NCBI GenBank assembly: GCA_026003935.1
Contig: BPIE01000003.1
Span: 1-35,226, forward strand
Source of the DNA: Tepidiforma sp.
GTDB lineage: Bacteria > Chloroflexota > Dehalococcoidia > Tepidiformales > Tepidiformaceae
Reading direction: 5' to 3'
Length of the DNA: 35,226 nucleotides
In this document: in pieces, positions 23,573 to 35,226 of the stretch
How positions within the stretch are numbered: the stretch's first letter is position 1
Layout of the letters: every line of letters begins with the position of its first letter
Notes under the pieces: model-generated
What the model was told of the DNA's origin: nothing
The model's database searches: none
The model's input: only the letters and a program-made list of their open reading frames with translations
Translations under genes and position numbers: made by a program

Positions 23573-24162
23573 CGGGCGCCGCTCCCCTTGAGGACTGCGA
23601 GGAGGGTCTTCAGGAGGATGGCGATATCGCCGCGGAGGGAGTGGTTATCCACGTAGGCGAGATCGTAGGTAATCGTTTCGTCATAGGTCAAATCCGAGCG
23701 GCCGTTAAGCTGAGCGAGCCCGGCGATGCCGGGGAGGACGTCGTGGCGGCGGTGGTAGTGCGCCGGGTACTGGGCGACGATTTCCGGGATCTCGGGCCGG
23801 GGACCGACGAGGCTCATTTCGCCCTTGAGCACGTTGATGAGGTTGGGGAGCTCATCGATCGAGGTCTTGCGGAAGAAGGCGCCGAGGCGGGTGATGCGGG
23901 GATTGGGTTTATCCGGGGGTGAGAAGACGAAGGTGCGAAAGTCGTCGATGACGTAGCGGTCTTCCTTCCCGGGACGGGCGTGACGCATGGTGCGGAGCTT
24001 GTACATCGTGAACGGCCTGCCGTGGAGGCCGATGCGCTGCTGGAGGAAGAAGGGATTGCCGCCGAGGTCGATGGCGAGGAGGAGGGCGGCGAGGAGCATG
24101 ATGGGCACCCAGACCGGGGCGGTGACGAGCACGAGGGTGACATCGAACAGGCGTTTGCCCAC
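23569..24162 (-). CDS. Initiating phosphosugar transferase (PglC/bacterial sugar transferase family)
   Basis: This 197-residue monotopic phosphoglycosyl transferase moves a sugar-1-phosphate from a UDP-sugar to undecaprenyl phosphate, the first membrane step of glycan assembly. It is the small PglC form: KRLFDVTLVLVTAPVWVPIM forms the N-terminal membrane helix, PFFLQQRIGLHGRPFTMYKLRTM is the hallmark block, and TSIDELPNLINVLKGEMSLVGPRPE contains the catalytic Asp-Glu pair and the PRP motif. NGRSDLTYDE and YVDNHSLRGDI follow. The GTG at 24162 lies 6 nt after TAGGCT. It is the first gene of the six-gene surface-glycan cluster. Confidence 0.92.
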   Translation of the reverse strand: MGKRLFDVTLVLVTAPVWVPIMLLAALLLAIDLGGNPFFLQQRIGLHGRPFTMYKLRTMRHARPGKEDRYVIDDFRTFVFSPPDKPNPRITRLGAFFRKTSIDELPNLINVLKGEMSLVGPRPEIPEIVAQYPAHYHRRHDVLPGIAGLAQLNGRSDLTYDETITYDLAYVDNHSLRGDIAILLKTLLAVLKGSGAR

Positions 24163-24168
24163 GGTTTC

Positions 24169-24174
24169 AGCCTA
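24169..24174 (-). promoter_or_regulatory. -10 box (TAGGCT) predicting a leaderless start for the glycan cluster
   Basis: On the - strand TAGGCT is followed by GAAACC and the GTG at 24162. It lies in the 59-bp gap after ispF and has no Shine-Dalgarno sequence. Confidence 0.45.
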
Positions 24175-24221
24175 TCCCCGGGCGGGGCTACGGGCACGAG
24201 GAGCGCGGGCGTTTCCGTTCG

Positions 24222-24698
24222 CTACCGGTGAAGGAGGACAACGGCGACGGCGGCCATCGCCTCGCCGCGGCCGACGGCATCGAGCCCTTCGCCGGACTTG
24301 GCTTTGACGCTGACGGCGCCTGTTTCGATGCCGGCGATCTCGGCGATCCGCTCGCGGATGTGAGGGATGTACGGGGCAAGCCGGGGCCGCTCGGCCCGGA
24401 CGGTGGCGTCGATGTTGCCGAGGGTCCATCCGGCTTCGCGGGCGAGGCGGAGGGCGGTGCGGAGGAAGTCGGCGCTGTCGGCGTGGGCGTAGCGGGGGTC
24501 GCTCGGAGGGAAGTAGGCGCCGATATCGCCGAGGGCGGCAGCGCCAAGGACGGCGTCGGTGATGGCGTGGAGGAGGACATCGGCGTCGGAGTGGCCGCGC
24601 AGGCCGGGGCCTTCTTCGATAATGACGCCGCCGAGGACGAGCGTGCGGCCGTCGTCGACGGGGTGGAGGTCTTCGCCGATGCCGACCCGGATGTTCAC
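24222..24698 (-). CDS. ispF: 2-C-methyl-D-erythritol 2,4-cyclodiphosphate synthase
   Basis: This 158-residue enzyme is IspF, which closes CDP-methylerythritol phosphate to the cyclic diphosphate with loss of CMP in the MEP isoprenoid pathway. The zinc ligands are in GIGEDLHPV (DxH) and in HSDADVLLHAI, a block found in all IspF proteins. GDIGAYFPPSDP, INIDATV-like GNIDATVRAERP and VSVKAKSGEGLDAVGRGEA follow in the canonical order. Length is normal. The GTG at 24698 overlaps the ispD stop as GTGA; the upstream open frame is a shadow of ispD. MEP products feed undecaprenyl phosphate, the carrier used by the adjacent PglC-type enzyme. Confidence 0.96.
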   Translation of the reverse strand: MNIRVGIGEDLHPVDDGRTLVLGGVIIEEGPGLRGHSDADVLLHAITDAVLGAAALGDIGAYFPPSDPRYAHADSADFLRTALRLAREAGWTLGNIDATVRAERPRLAPYIPHIRERIAEIAGIETGAVSVKAKSGEGLDAVGRGEAMAAVAVVLLHR

Positions 24699-25369
24699 CG
24701 GGCAGCCTCCCGGGCGGCGAGGAGGCGGGCGGCGAGGTCGAGGTCGAGCGGACGGGTGACCTTGAGGTTGTCGTAGGAGCCTTCGACGACGGCGCATTCG
24801 AGGCCGAGGCGGCTGAGCATCGCGGCGTCGTCGGTTTCGTCGTTGTCGGACATGGCGGCGGCATCGAGCCAGGCCTGGCGGAGGACGACCTGCGGCGTCT
24901 GGGCGGCCCAGAGGAGGGAGCGGTCGGGGTGGCCGACGATACGGCCGCCGCGGACCTCCTTGATGGTGTCGGTGACGGGCACTGCGGCGATAGCGCCGGG
25001 AAGCCCCTGGGCGGCTTCGATGGTCCGCTCGATGAGCGCGGGCGTGACCAGCGGCCGGGCGCCGTCGTGGATGGCGACGTAGCGGCTGGAGCAGGCGCGG
25101 AGGCCGGCCTCGACGCTGTCGCGGCGGCGGGCGCCCCCGGCCACGACGCGGAAGCAGACGCGGGGGCACCAGGTCCGGGCTAGTTCCTCGAATTCGGCTT
25201 CGCGGCCGGGCGCGGCGACGACGACGAGGCAGCCGAGGCCGCGGACGGCCTCGAAGGCGGCGAGCGACCAGGCGATGAGCGGGCGCCCGGCGAGGTCGGC
25301 GGTGAGCTTGTCGGCGCTGCCGAAGCGGGTGGAGGCGCCGGCGGCGACGATAACGGCATCGGTCGGCAC
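24695..25369 (-). CDS. ispD: 2-C-methyl-D-erythritol 4-phosphate cytidylyltransferase
   Basis: This 224-residue enzyme is IspD, which joins CTP and methylerythritol phosphate in the MEP pathway. The nucleotide-binding opening VIVAAGASTRFG is slightly relaxed from AAGxGxRMG, and K21 in SADKL follows. GGARRRDSVEAGL, HDGARPLVTP, PVTDTIKEV and AAQTPQVV are the conserved family blocks, and ETDDAAML with GSYDNLKVTRPLDL completes the C-terminal part. Length is normal. The GTG at 25369 sits 7 nt after a good sigma70-like promoter, so the ispD-ispF mRNA should be leaderless. Confidence 0.95.
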   Translation of the reverse strand: MPTDAVIVAAGASTRFGSADKLTADLAGRPLIAWSLAAFEAVRGLGCLVVVAAPGREAEFEELARTWCPRVCFRVVAGGARRRDSVEAGLRACSSRYVAIHDGARPLVTPALIERTIEAAQGLPGAIAAVPVTDTIKEVRGGRIVGHPDRSLLWAAQTPQVVLRQAWLDAAAMSDNDETDDAAMLSRLGLECAVVEGSYDNLKVTRPLDLDLAARLLAAREAAR

Positions 25370-25376
25370 GTCCTTG

Positions 25377-25405
25377 AGTATCGCCGACCGGCGGCCAGGG
25401 GTCAG
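25377..25405 (-). promoter_or_regulatory. Sigma70-like promoter of ispD-ispF, leaderless
   Basis: On the - strand CTGACC (25405-25400), a 17-bp spacer and GATACT (25382-25377) form the best -35/-10 pair in the window. Seven bases (CAAGGAC) separate the -10 from the GTG at 25369, so the transcript should start at the start codon. AAGGA within those bases is too close to act as a ribosome binding site. Confidence 0.65.
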
Positions 25406-25437
25406 CCCGGGGCGTGCTATGGATGGGGGGCGCCGGC

Positions 25438-25486
25438 TGCTACGATGGGATCTTGCCTGCGGTGCTGCTCACCCACTGCATGGAGG
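25438..25486 (+). promoter_or_regulatory. -10 (TACGAT) and ribosome binding site of the radical SAM gene
   Basis: TGC-TACGAT (25438-25446) resembles an extended -10. GGAGG (25482-25486) lies 8 nt before the ATG at 25495 and decides that start over the earlier in-frame ATG at 25414. Confidence 0.55.
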
Positions 25487-25494
25487 ATTGTTTG

Positions 25495-27405
25495 ATGGCA
25501 ACGGTTGCAATCGACGGACTGCTCGCGCGGGTTTCGAAGCCCTCGCGGTACACGGGCGGGGAGTGGAACAGCGTGGTGAAGGACTGGGAGTCGACGAACG
25601 TCCGGATTGCGCTGGCCTACCCCGACGCCTACGACATCGGGATGTCGAACATGGGGCTCGGCATCCTGTACGACATCCTGAACCGAATTGAGGATGTGGC
25701 CTGCGAGCGGGTCTTCGCACCATGGGACGACATGGAGGCGGAGATGCGGCGAGCGGGGATTCCGCTCTGGAGCCTCGAGACGCGGCATCCGCTGCGGGAG
25801 TTCGACCTGGTGGGGTTCACGTTCCAGTACGAGATGACGTACACGAACGTGCTGAACATGCTGGACCTCGCCGGGATCCCGGTGCTTTCGCGGGAGCGGA
25901 CGGACGAGGACCCGATCGTGATTGCTGGCGGGAGCGGGGCGTTCAACCCGGAGCCGATGGCGCTGTTCATCGACGCGTTCGTGCTCGGGGAAGGCGAAGA
26001 GGTGGTGGTCGAGCTGACAGACCTGGTGCGGAACTGGAAGCGGGAAGGGGCGCCGCGGGAGCGGCGGCTCCGCGACCTGCTTCGAGTTCCGGGGGTGTAC
26101 GTGCCGGCGTTCTACGAGGCGCGGTATGACGATGCCGGGCATTTCCTTGCGCTGGAGCCGACGGTGCCCGAAGCGCCGCGGATCATCCGGCGGCGGATCG
26201 TGGAGAAGCTGCCGCCGCCGCTGGTGAAGCCGATCGTGCCGTTCCTGCAGACGGTGCACGACCGTGCCGCGGTCGAGATCCAGCGGGGCTGCACGCAGGG
26301 GTGCCGGTTCTGCCAGGCGGGGATGATCTACCGGCCGACGCGGGAGCGTTCGCCGGAGGAGGTGGTGCGGGCGGCGGCGGACCTGATGGCGAACACCGGG
26401 TACGACGAGCTGTCGCTCCTTTCGCTGAGCACGACGGACCACAGCGAGATTGTGCCGATGGTGCAGATGCTCACCGAGCGGTTCCCGAACCTGAAGGTGA
26501 GCCTGCCGAGCACGCGGGTCGACACGTTCTCGGTCGACGTGGCGAACGCGATTGCGAAGGGGAAGAAGCACACCCTGACGCTGGCCCCTGAGGCGGGGTC
26601 GCAGCGGCTGCGGAACGCGATCAACAAGCTCGTGAGCGATGCGGACCTGCTGGGCGCCGCCGAGAACGCGTTCCAGCGGGGCTGGACGGGCATCAAGATG
26701 TACTTCATGGTGGGCCTGCCGACGGAGACGATGGAGGACGTGGCGGGGATTGTGGAGCTGGGGAAGCAGGTGAAGGCGATTGGGAAGAAGTACGTCGGCG
26801 GGCGCGCGCGGGTGCGGGTGAGCACGAGCAACCTGGTGCCGAAGCCGCACACGCCGTTCCAGTGGGCGCGGCAGGATACGGCCGAAGAGCTGGAGCCGAA
26901 GCACTTCCTGCTGAAGGACGGCTGCCGGGCCGCCGGTGTGGAGTTCAGCTGGAACGACCCGCGGGACAGCTTCATCGAGGCCGTGCTTTCGCGGGGCGAC
27001 CGCCGGGTCTCGGAGGCGGTCTACGAGGCGTGGCGCCGGGGCGCGAAGTTCGACGCCTGGAGCGAGCACTTCAGCTTCGAGACCTGGCAGGCCGCCTTTG
27101 CCGCGGTCGGGGTCGACCCGGCGTGGTTCGCGCACCGGGAGTGGGATACGCGCGAGCCGCTGCCCTGGGACCATATCGACTGCGGGGTGACGAAGGCGTA
27201 CCTGCGGGGGCAGTGGCAGGCGGTGCATTCGACGAAGACGGTGGGCGACTGCCACCACGGTGCGTGCAACGTCTGCGGGATGCAGAACTTCGATGCGCTG
27301 CGGGGGGAGAAGGGCGTTGCGGATTGCGTGGTGAAGGTGGGGAAGCTGGCGGAGCTGCGCCGCGGCGCCCGGAAGTACGAAGGGGAGCTCCTGGAGCTCG
27401 TGTAG
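25495..27405 (+). CDS. TIGR03960-type radical SAM protein with B12-binding-like N-terminus
   Basis: This 636-residue protein has an N-terminal B12-binding-like domain (IALAYPDAYDIGMSNMG leading to DLVGFTFQYEMTYTN) and a radical SAM core with the [4Fe-4S]-AdoMet motif CTQGCRFC (C266, C270, C273). LSLLSLSTTDHSEI and GIKMYFMVGLPTET are further core strands. A C-terminal block GDCHHGACNVCGMQ adds a Cys/His cluster that probably binds an extra metal centre. The family is often encoded beside, or fused to, a DUF2344 (TIGR03936) domain, but none follows here. The exact reaction is unknown. The gene is divergent from ispD and convergent with rpoC. Confidence 0.88.
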   Translation: MATVAIDGLLARVSKPSRYTGGEWNSVVKDWESTNVRIALAYPDAYDIGMSNMGLGILYDILNRIEDVACERVFAPWDDMEAEMRRAGIPLWSLETRHPLREFDLVGFTFQYEMTYTNVLNMLDLAGIPVLSRERTDEDPIVIAGGSGAFNPEPMALFIDAFVLGEGEEVVVELTDLVRNWKREGAPRERRLRDLLRVPGVYVPAFYEARYDDAGHFLALEPTVPEAPRIIRRRIVEKLPPPLVKPIVPFLQTVHDRAAVEIQRGCTQGCRFCQAGMIYRPTRERSPEEVVRAAADLMANTGYDELSLLSLSTTDHSEIVPMVQMLTERFPNLKVSLPSTRVDTFSVDVANAIAKGKKHTLTLAPEAGSQRLRNAINKLVSDADLLGAAENAFQRGWTGIKMYFMVGLPTETMEDVAGIVELGKQVKAIGKKYVGGRARVRVSTSNLVPKPHTPFQWARQDTAEELEPKHFLLKDGCRAAGVEFSWNDPRDSFIEAVLSRGDRRVSEAVYEAWRRGAKFDAWSEHFSFETWQAAFAAVGVDPAWFAHREWDTREPLPWDHIDCGVTKAYLRGQWQAVHSTKTVGDCHHGACNVCGMQNFDALRGEKGVADCVVKVGKLAELRRGARKYEGELLELV

Positions 27406-27432
27406 CGCGGGCTGCCCGGGCGCAGGATGAGA

Positions 27433-27460
27433 GGGGGCGGGGCCGAATGGCCCCGCCCCC
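27433..27460. terminator. Bidirectional GC-rich hairpin between radical SAM gene and rpoC
   Basis: A perfect 12-bp stem (27433-27444 with 27449-27460) closes on a GAAT loop in the 90-bp gap between the two convergent stops. There is no U-run on either side, as with the hairpin at 15.1 kb. Confidence 0.7.
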
Positions 27461-27495
27461 TGGTGTGTGGGTGCGGCGGTGGGACGGGACCGGAC

Positions 27496-31918
<4,423 letters not shown>

Positions 31919-31935
<17 letters not shown>

Positions 31936-34900
31936 TGAAGAAATCCTCCTCGCGTTCGAAACCGGTCAGGTTGAGGCCGAGCTCGGGCAGGTCGTTGGCG
32001 GAGTCGTCGATGAAGGAGACGGAGCTGCCTTCGTCGTTGGAGACCTCGACGGCGAGGCCGAGGCTCTGGAGTTCTTTGACGAGGACCTTGAAGGACTCGG
32101 GGACGCCCGGTTCGAGGACGTCCTCGCCCTTGACGATGGCCTCGTAGGTTTTGACGCGTCCGACGACGTCGTCGGATTTCACGGTGAGGAGTTCCTGGAG
32201 GATGTGGGCGGCGCCGTAGGCTTCGAGGGCCCAGACCTCCATTTCGCCGAAGCGCTGGCCGCCGAACTGGGCCTTGCCGCCCAGGGGCTGCTGGGTGATG
32301 AGGCTGTAGGGGCCGGTGCTGCGGGCGTGGATTTTGTCTTCGACGAGGTGGATGAGCTTGAGCATGTAGATGTAGCCGACGGTGACCGGCTGGTCGAAGG
32401 GTTCGCCGGTGCGGCCGTCGTAGAGGCGCATCTTGCCGAAGAGGGGCGGCGGCACGTTGGTGTCGCGGTAGACCTCTTTGGCGAGCTCATCGAGCTCCTC
32501 GCGGGAGTAGCGGCCGGGCTCGATGGGGGGCTGGCCGGTTTCTTTGCGGTGGCGGTTGAGCCAGATTTCGAGGCAGGCGCGGGCGGGTGCCCCGTCCTCC
32601 GGGCTGGTGTAAATGGCGTCGGGGTCGTAGCCCTGCTCGGCGATCCAGGCCTTGAGGCGTTCGGGGTCGAAGCCGCGGTCGCGGGGGTCGACGTAGTAGT
32701 AGGCGCCGGCCTCGTGGGCCATCCAGGCGAGGGCGAGGGCGTCATCGATCTCGTAGTCGCGGGCGCCATCGAAGACCGGGCTGATCGCGCGGAACCCGAG
32801 GGTATTGGCGGCCCAGCCGAGGTGGGTTTCGAGGACCTGCCCGATGTTCATGCGGCTGGGGACACCGATGGGATTGAGGATGATATCGACCGGGGTGCCG
32901 TCTTCGAGGTAGGGCATGTCCTCGCGGGGGAGGATGCGGCTGATGACGCCCTTATTGCCGTGGCGGCCGGCCATCTTGTCGCCCTCGGAGATTTTGCGGC
33001 GCTGGGCGATGGAGACGCGCACGAGCTTGTTGACGCCGGCGGGCAGGCCATCGTGGTTGTTGCGGTCGAAGACCTTGACGTCGATGACCTTGCCGCGCTC
33101 GCCGTGGGGGACGCGGAGGGAGGTGTCCTTCGTTTCGCGGGCTTTTTCGCCGAAGATGGCGCGGAGCAGCTTTTCTTCGGCGGTGAGTTCGGTTTCGCCC
33201 TTGGGAGTGACCTTGCCCACGAGGATGTCACCTTCGCGGACTTCGGCGCCGATGCGGATGATGCCGTCTTCGTCGAGCTGGGCGAGGGCGTCGTCGCCGA
33301 CGTTGGGAATGTCGCGGGTGATTTCTTCGTCGCCGAGCTTGGTCTGGCGGGCTTCGACCTCGTGCTTCTCGATGTGGATGGAGGTGAACTTGTCTTCGCG
33401 GACGAGGTTTTCGGAGAGGATGATGGCGTCCTCGAAGTTGTAGCCCTCCCAGCTCATGAAGGCGCAGAGGATGTTCTGGCCGAGCGCGAGGTCGCCGCCC
33501 TGGGTGCTGGAGCTATCGATGATGGGCTGGCCGGCGGCGACGCGTTCGCCGCGGAAGACGATCGGCCGCTGGTTGAGGCAGGTGCCCTGGTTGGAGCGGG
33601 TGAACTTGGTGAGGCGGTAGGTGCGGCAGGCACCGCCGTCGTCGGTATTCAGGGCAGGGTCGTCGTAGCGGATTTTGATGTGGGTGCCGGTGGCTTCGAG
33701 GACTTCGCCGGGGCCCTCGGCGAGGATGACGTGGCCGGAGTCGACAGCGGCGCGGCGCTCCATGCCGGTGCCGACGAGCGGCACCTCGGGACGGACGAGG
33801 GGGACGGCCTGGCGCTGCATGTTGGCGCCCATGAGCGCGCGGTTTGCGTCGTCGTGCTCGAGGAAGGGGATGAGCGCGGAAGCGACGGAGACCATCTGCT
33901 TGGGGGAGACGTCGATGTAGTCGACCTCGATGGGCGGGACGGTCATGAACTTTTCGAAGAGGCGGATTTCGACGCGCTCATCGATGAAGTGGCCGTCGTT
34001 GTCGATGCGGGTGTTGGCCTGGCCGACCTTGAACTTGTCCTCTTCGTCGGCGGTGAGGTAGACGATCTCGTTCGAGACCCACGGCTGGATCGCCACCGTT
34101 CGGCCGGCGGCGGCGAGCTTCTCGGCGAGGGCGGCATCGATGCGCGTGCCGCGGGGCGCGATGACATTGCCGTCGCGGTCGAGGGCGTCTTCGCGGAGGA
34201 TGCGGCCGACGAGGTTCGGGTTATCGGAGACCATTTCGCGGTAGACGCGGCGGTAGGGGGTCTCGATGAAGCCGAACTTATTCAGCCGGGCGTAGGTCGC
34301 GAGGGACCCGATGAGGCCGATGTTCGGGCCTTCGGGGGTTTCGATGGGGCAGATGCGGCCGTAGTGGCTGTGGTGGACGTCGCGGACGTCGAAGCCGGCC
34401 CGGTCGCGGGAGAGGCCGCCGGGGCCGAGCGCTGAGAGGCGGCGCTTGTGGTTGAGCTCGGAGAGCGGGTTCGTCTGGTCCATGAACTGGGAGAGCTGGC
34501 TGCCGCCGAAGAACTCCTTCATGGCCGCGACGACGGGCCGGATGTTGATGAGGGCGCTGGGGGTTGCCTCTTCGGGGTCGGTGATGGTCATCCGTTCGCG
34601 GACGACGCGCTCCATGCGGAGGAGGCCGACCCGGAACTGCTGCTGGATCAGTTCGCCGACTGCGCGGACGCGGCGGTTGCCGAGGTGGTCGATATCGTCG
34701 TGGTGGCCGCGGCCGTTGTTGATGTTGATCTGCTCGCGGATGATGGCGACGAGGTCGTAGGGGCGGAGCCAGCGCTGGTCGGTGGGGTCTTCGAGCTCGA
34801 GGCGCTTGTTGAGCTTGTGGCGGCCGACCCGGCCGAGGTCGTAGCGGCGGGGGTCGAAGAAGAGCTGCTTGAGGAGGTTGCGGGCGTTGTCGGTTGTGGG

Positions 34901-35226
34901 CGGGTCGCCGGGGCGGATTTTGCGGTAGAAATCGAGCAGGGCGTCGTGCTTGTTCTGGACGCCGGGGTCGCGCGGCTCTTTTTCGAGGGTAGCGCGGACA
35001 TACTGGCGGATATCGCTCGTGTCGACGGCCTCGAACATGGCGAGGATACGTTCGGCGGTGCCGAGCTCCTGTTCGAGGTCGCGGAGGGCGGCTTCGCGGG
35101 CACGCTCATCACCGGAATCGACGGCCTTCCAGTACTTTTCGAAGCGGGGGTTGTCGCGGTCGCCGGGGACGCAGGCCGGGGACGTCGATGGCGCGGATGA
35201 AGGTGGTTACGGGGACCTTGCGCTTG
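31919..35226 (-). CDS. rpoB: DNA-directed RNA polymerase subunit beta, 5' partial, with a frame break near 35.17 kb
   Basis: The 5' end lies beyond the window. From 35038 downward 1039 residues are intact and include the rifampicin region ([20 protein letters not shown] and [16 protein letters not shown]), [20 protein letters not shown], the [12 protein letters not shown] block, [13 protein letters not shown] and the C-terminal [20 protein letters not shown]. The reading frame continues upstream as [16 protein letters not shown]. It then meets a TAA (35209-35207) before reaching the conserved [13 protein letters not shown], which is in a different frame; that upstream frame itself stops at 35108-35106. 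The switch falls in 35162-35183, where the 9-bp sequence GTCCCCGGC occurs twice, 13 bp apart. As rpoB is essential, an assembly error, a real indel or recoding must be distinguished. Rifampicin-site residues matching E. coli D516, H526 and S531 are the sensitive forms. Confidence 0.93.
31945..31950 (-). promoter_or_regulatory. Ribosome binding site of rpoC inside rpoB
   Basis: AGGAGG on the - strand, 9 nt before the rpoC ATG and inside the last codons of rpoB, allows independent ribosome entry despite the overlap. Confidence 0.75.
35162..35183 (-). repeat. 9-bp direct repeat with 13-bp period in rpoB
   Basis: GTCCCCGGC occurs at 35183-35175 and again at 35170-35162, separated by CTGC. Deleting one 13-bp period joins IDVPG directly to DRDNPRF in one frame. 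Confidence 0.85.

Noticed and set aside
34401-34530. Rifampicin resistance substitutions in rpoB
   Set aside because: Residues equivalent to D516, H526 and S531 are the sensitive forms; the other differences look lineage-specific.

Overview
The window is very GC-rich, densely packed bacterial chromosome with strong third-position G/C bias. It has no insertion sequence, prophage or CRISPR signal. The organism is most likely a Chloroflexota bacterium, perhaps of the Dehalococcoidia/Tepidiforma type. The pointers are a long RpoC with an N-terminal coiled-coil insertion, the RpoB string DVHHSHYGR, Thr-Pro-rich extracellular tails, and many start codons lying directly behind TAnnnT -10 boxes. Actinobacteria share some of these traits, so the assignment is inference.

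Layout. 1-6 kb: metabolic and hypothetical genes, namely a membrane protein with a degenerate GGDEF domain, a GltD/NfnB-type flavoprotein, a PPOX-fold flavoprotein coupled to a GNAT acetyltransferase, a DUF389 membrane protein, an MBL-fold hydrolase and tRNA-Arg(UCU). 6-8.2 kb: a serine beta-lactamase-like hydrolase and an enoyl-CoA hydratase. 8.2-12.5 kb (+): five overlapping genes (two LpxL/PatA-type acyltransferases, a PHP phosphoesterase, a PimA-like glycosyltransferase and a CDP-alcohol phosphatidyltransferase) that look like a phosphatidylinositol-mannoside-like glycolipid operon. 12.5-15 kb (+): prfB with its programmed +1 frameshift, coupled to an anchored HELGH peptidase. 15-17.6 kb: an acyl-CoA dehydrogenase (-) and a class V aminotransferase (+). 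17.6-24.2 kb (-): six genes whose families match assembly of a 2,3-diacetamido uronic acid sugar nucleotide (WbpA, WbpB, WbpE, WbpD types), plus a membrane UDP-sugar 4,6-dehydratase (WbpM/PglF type) and a PglC-type initiating phosphosugar transferase. 24.2-25.4 kb (-): ispD-ispF. 25.5-27.4 kb (+): a TIGR03960-type radical SAM protein. 27.5-35.2 kb (-): rpoB-rpoC, with the 5' end of rpoB beyond the window.

Points deserving attention: (1) the rpoB reading frame breaks near 35.17 kb, at a 9-bp direct repeat with a 13-bp period, and removing one period restores the frame; (2) the PIM-like operon contains an unassigned PHP phosphoesterase; (3) the Wbp-type sugar cluster appears near complete for its nucleotide-sugar steps; (4) at least six genes have a TAnnnT-like box 6-7 nt before the start codon, predicting leaderless mRNAs; (5) two convergent gene pairs terminate on one shared CTAG.
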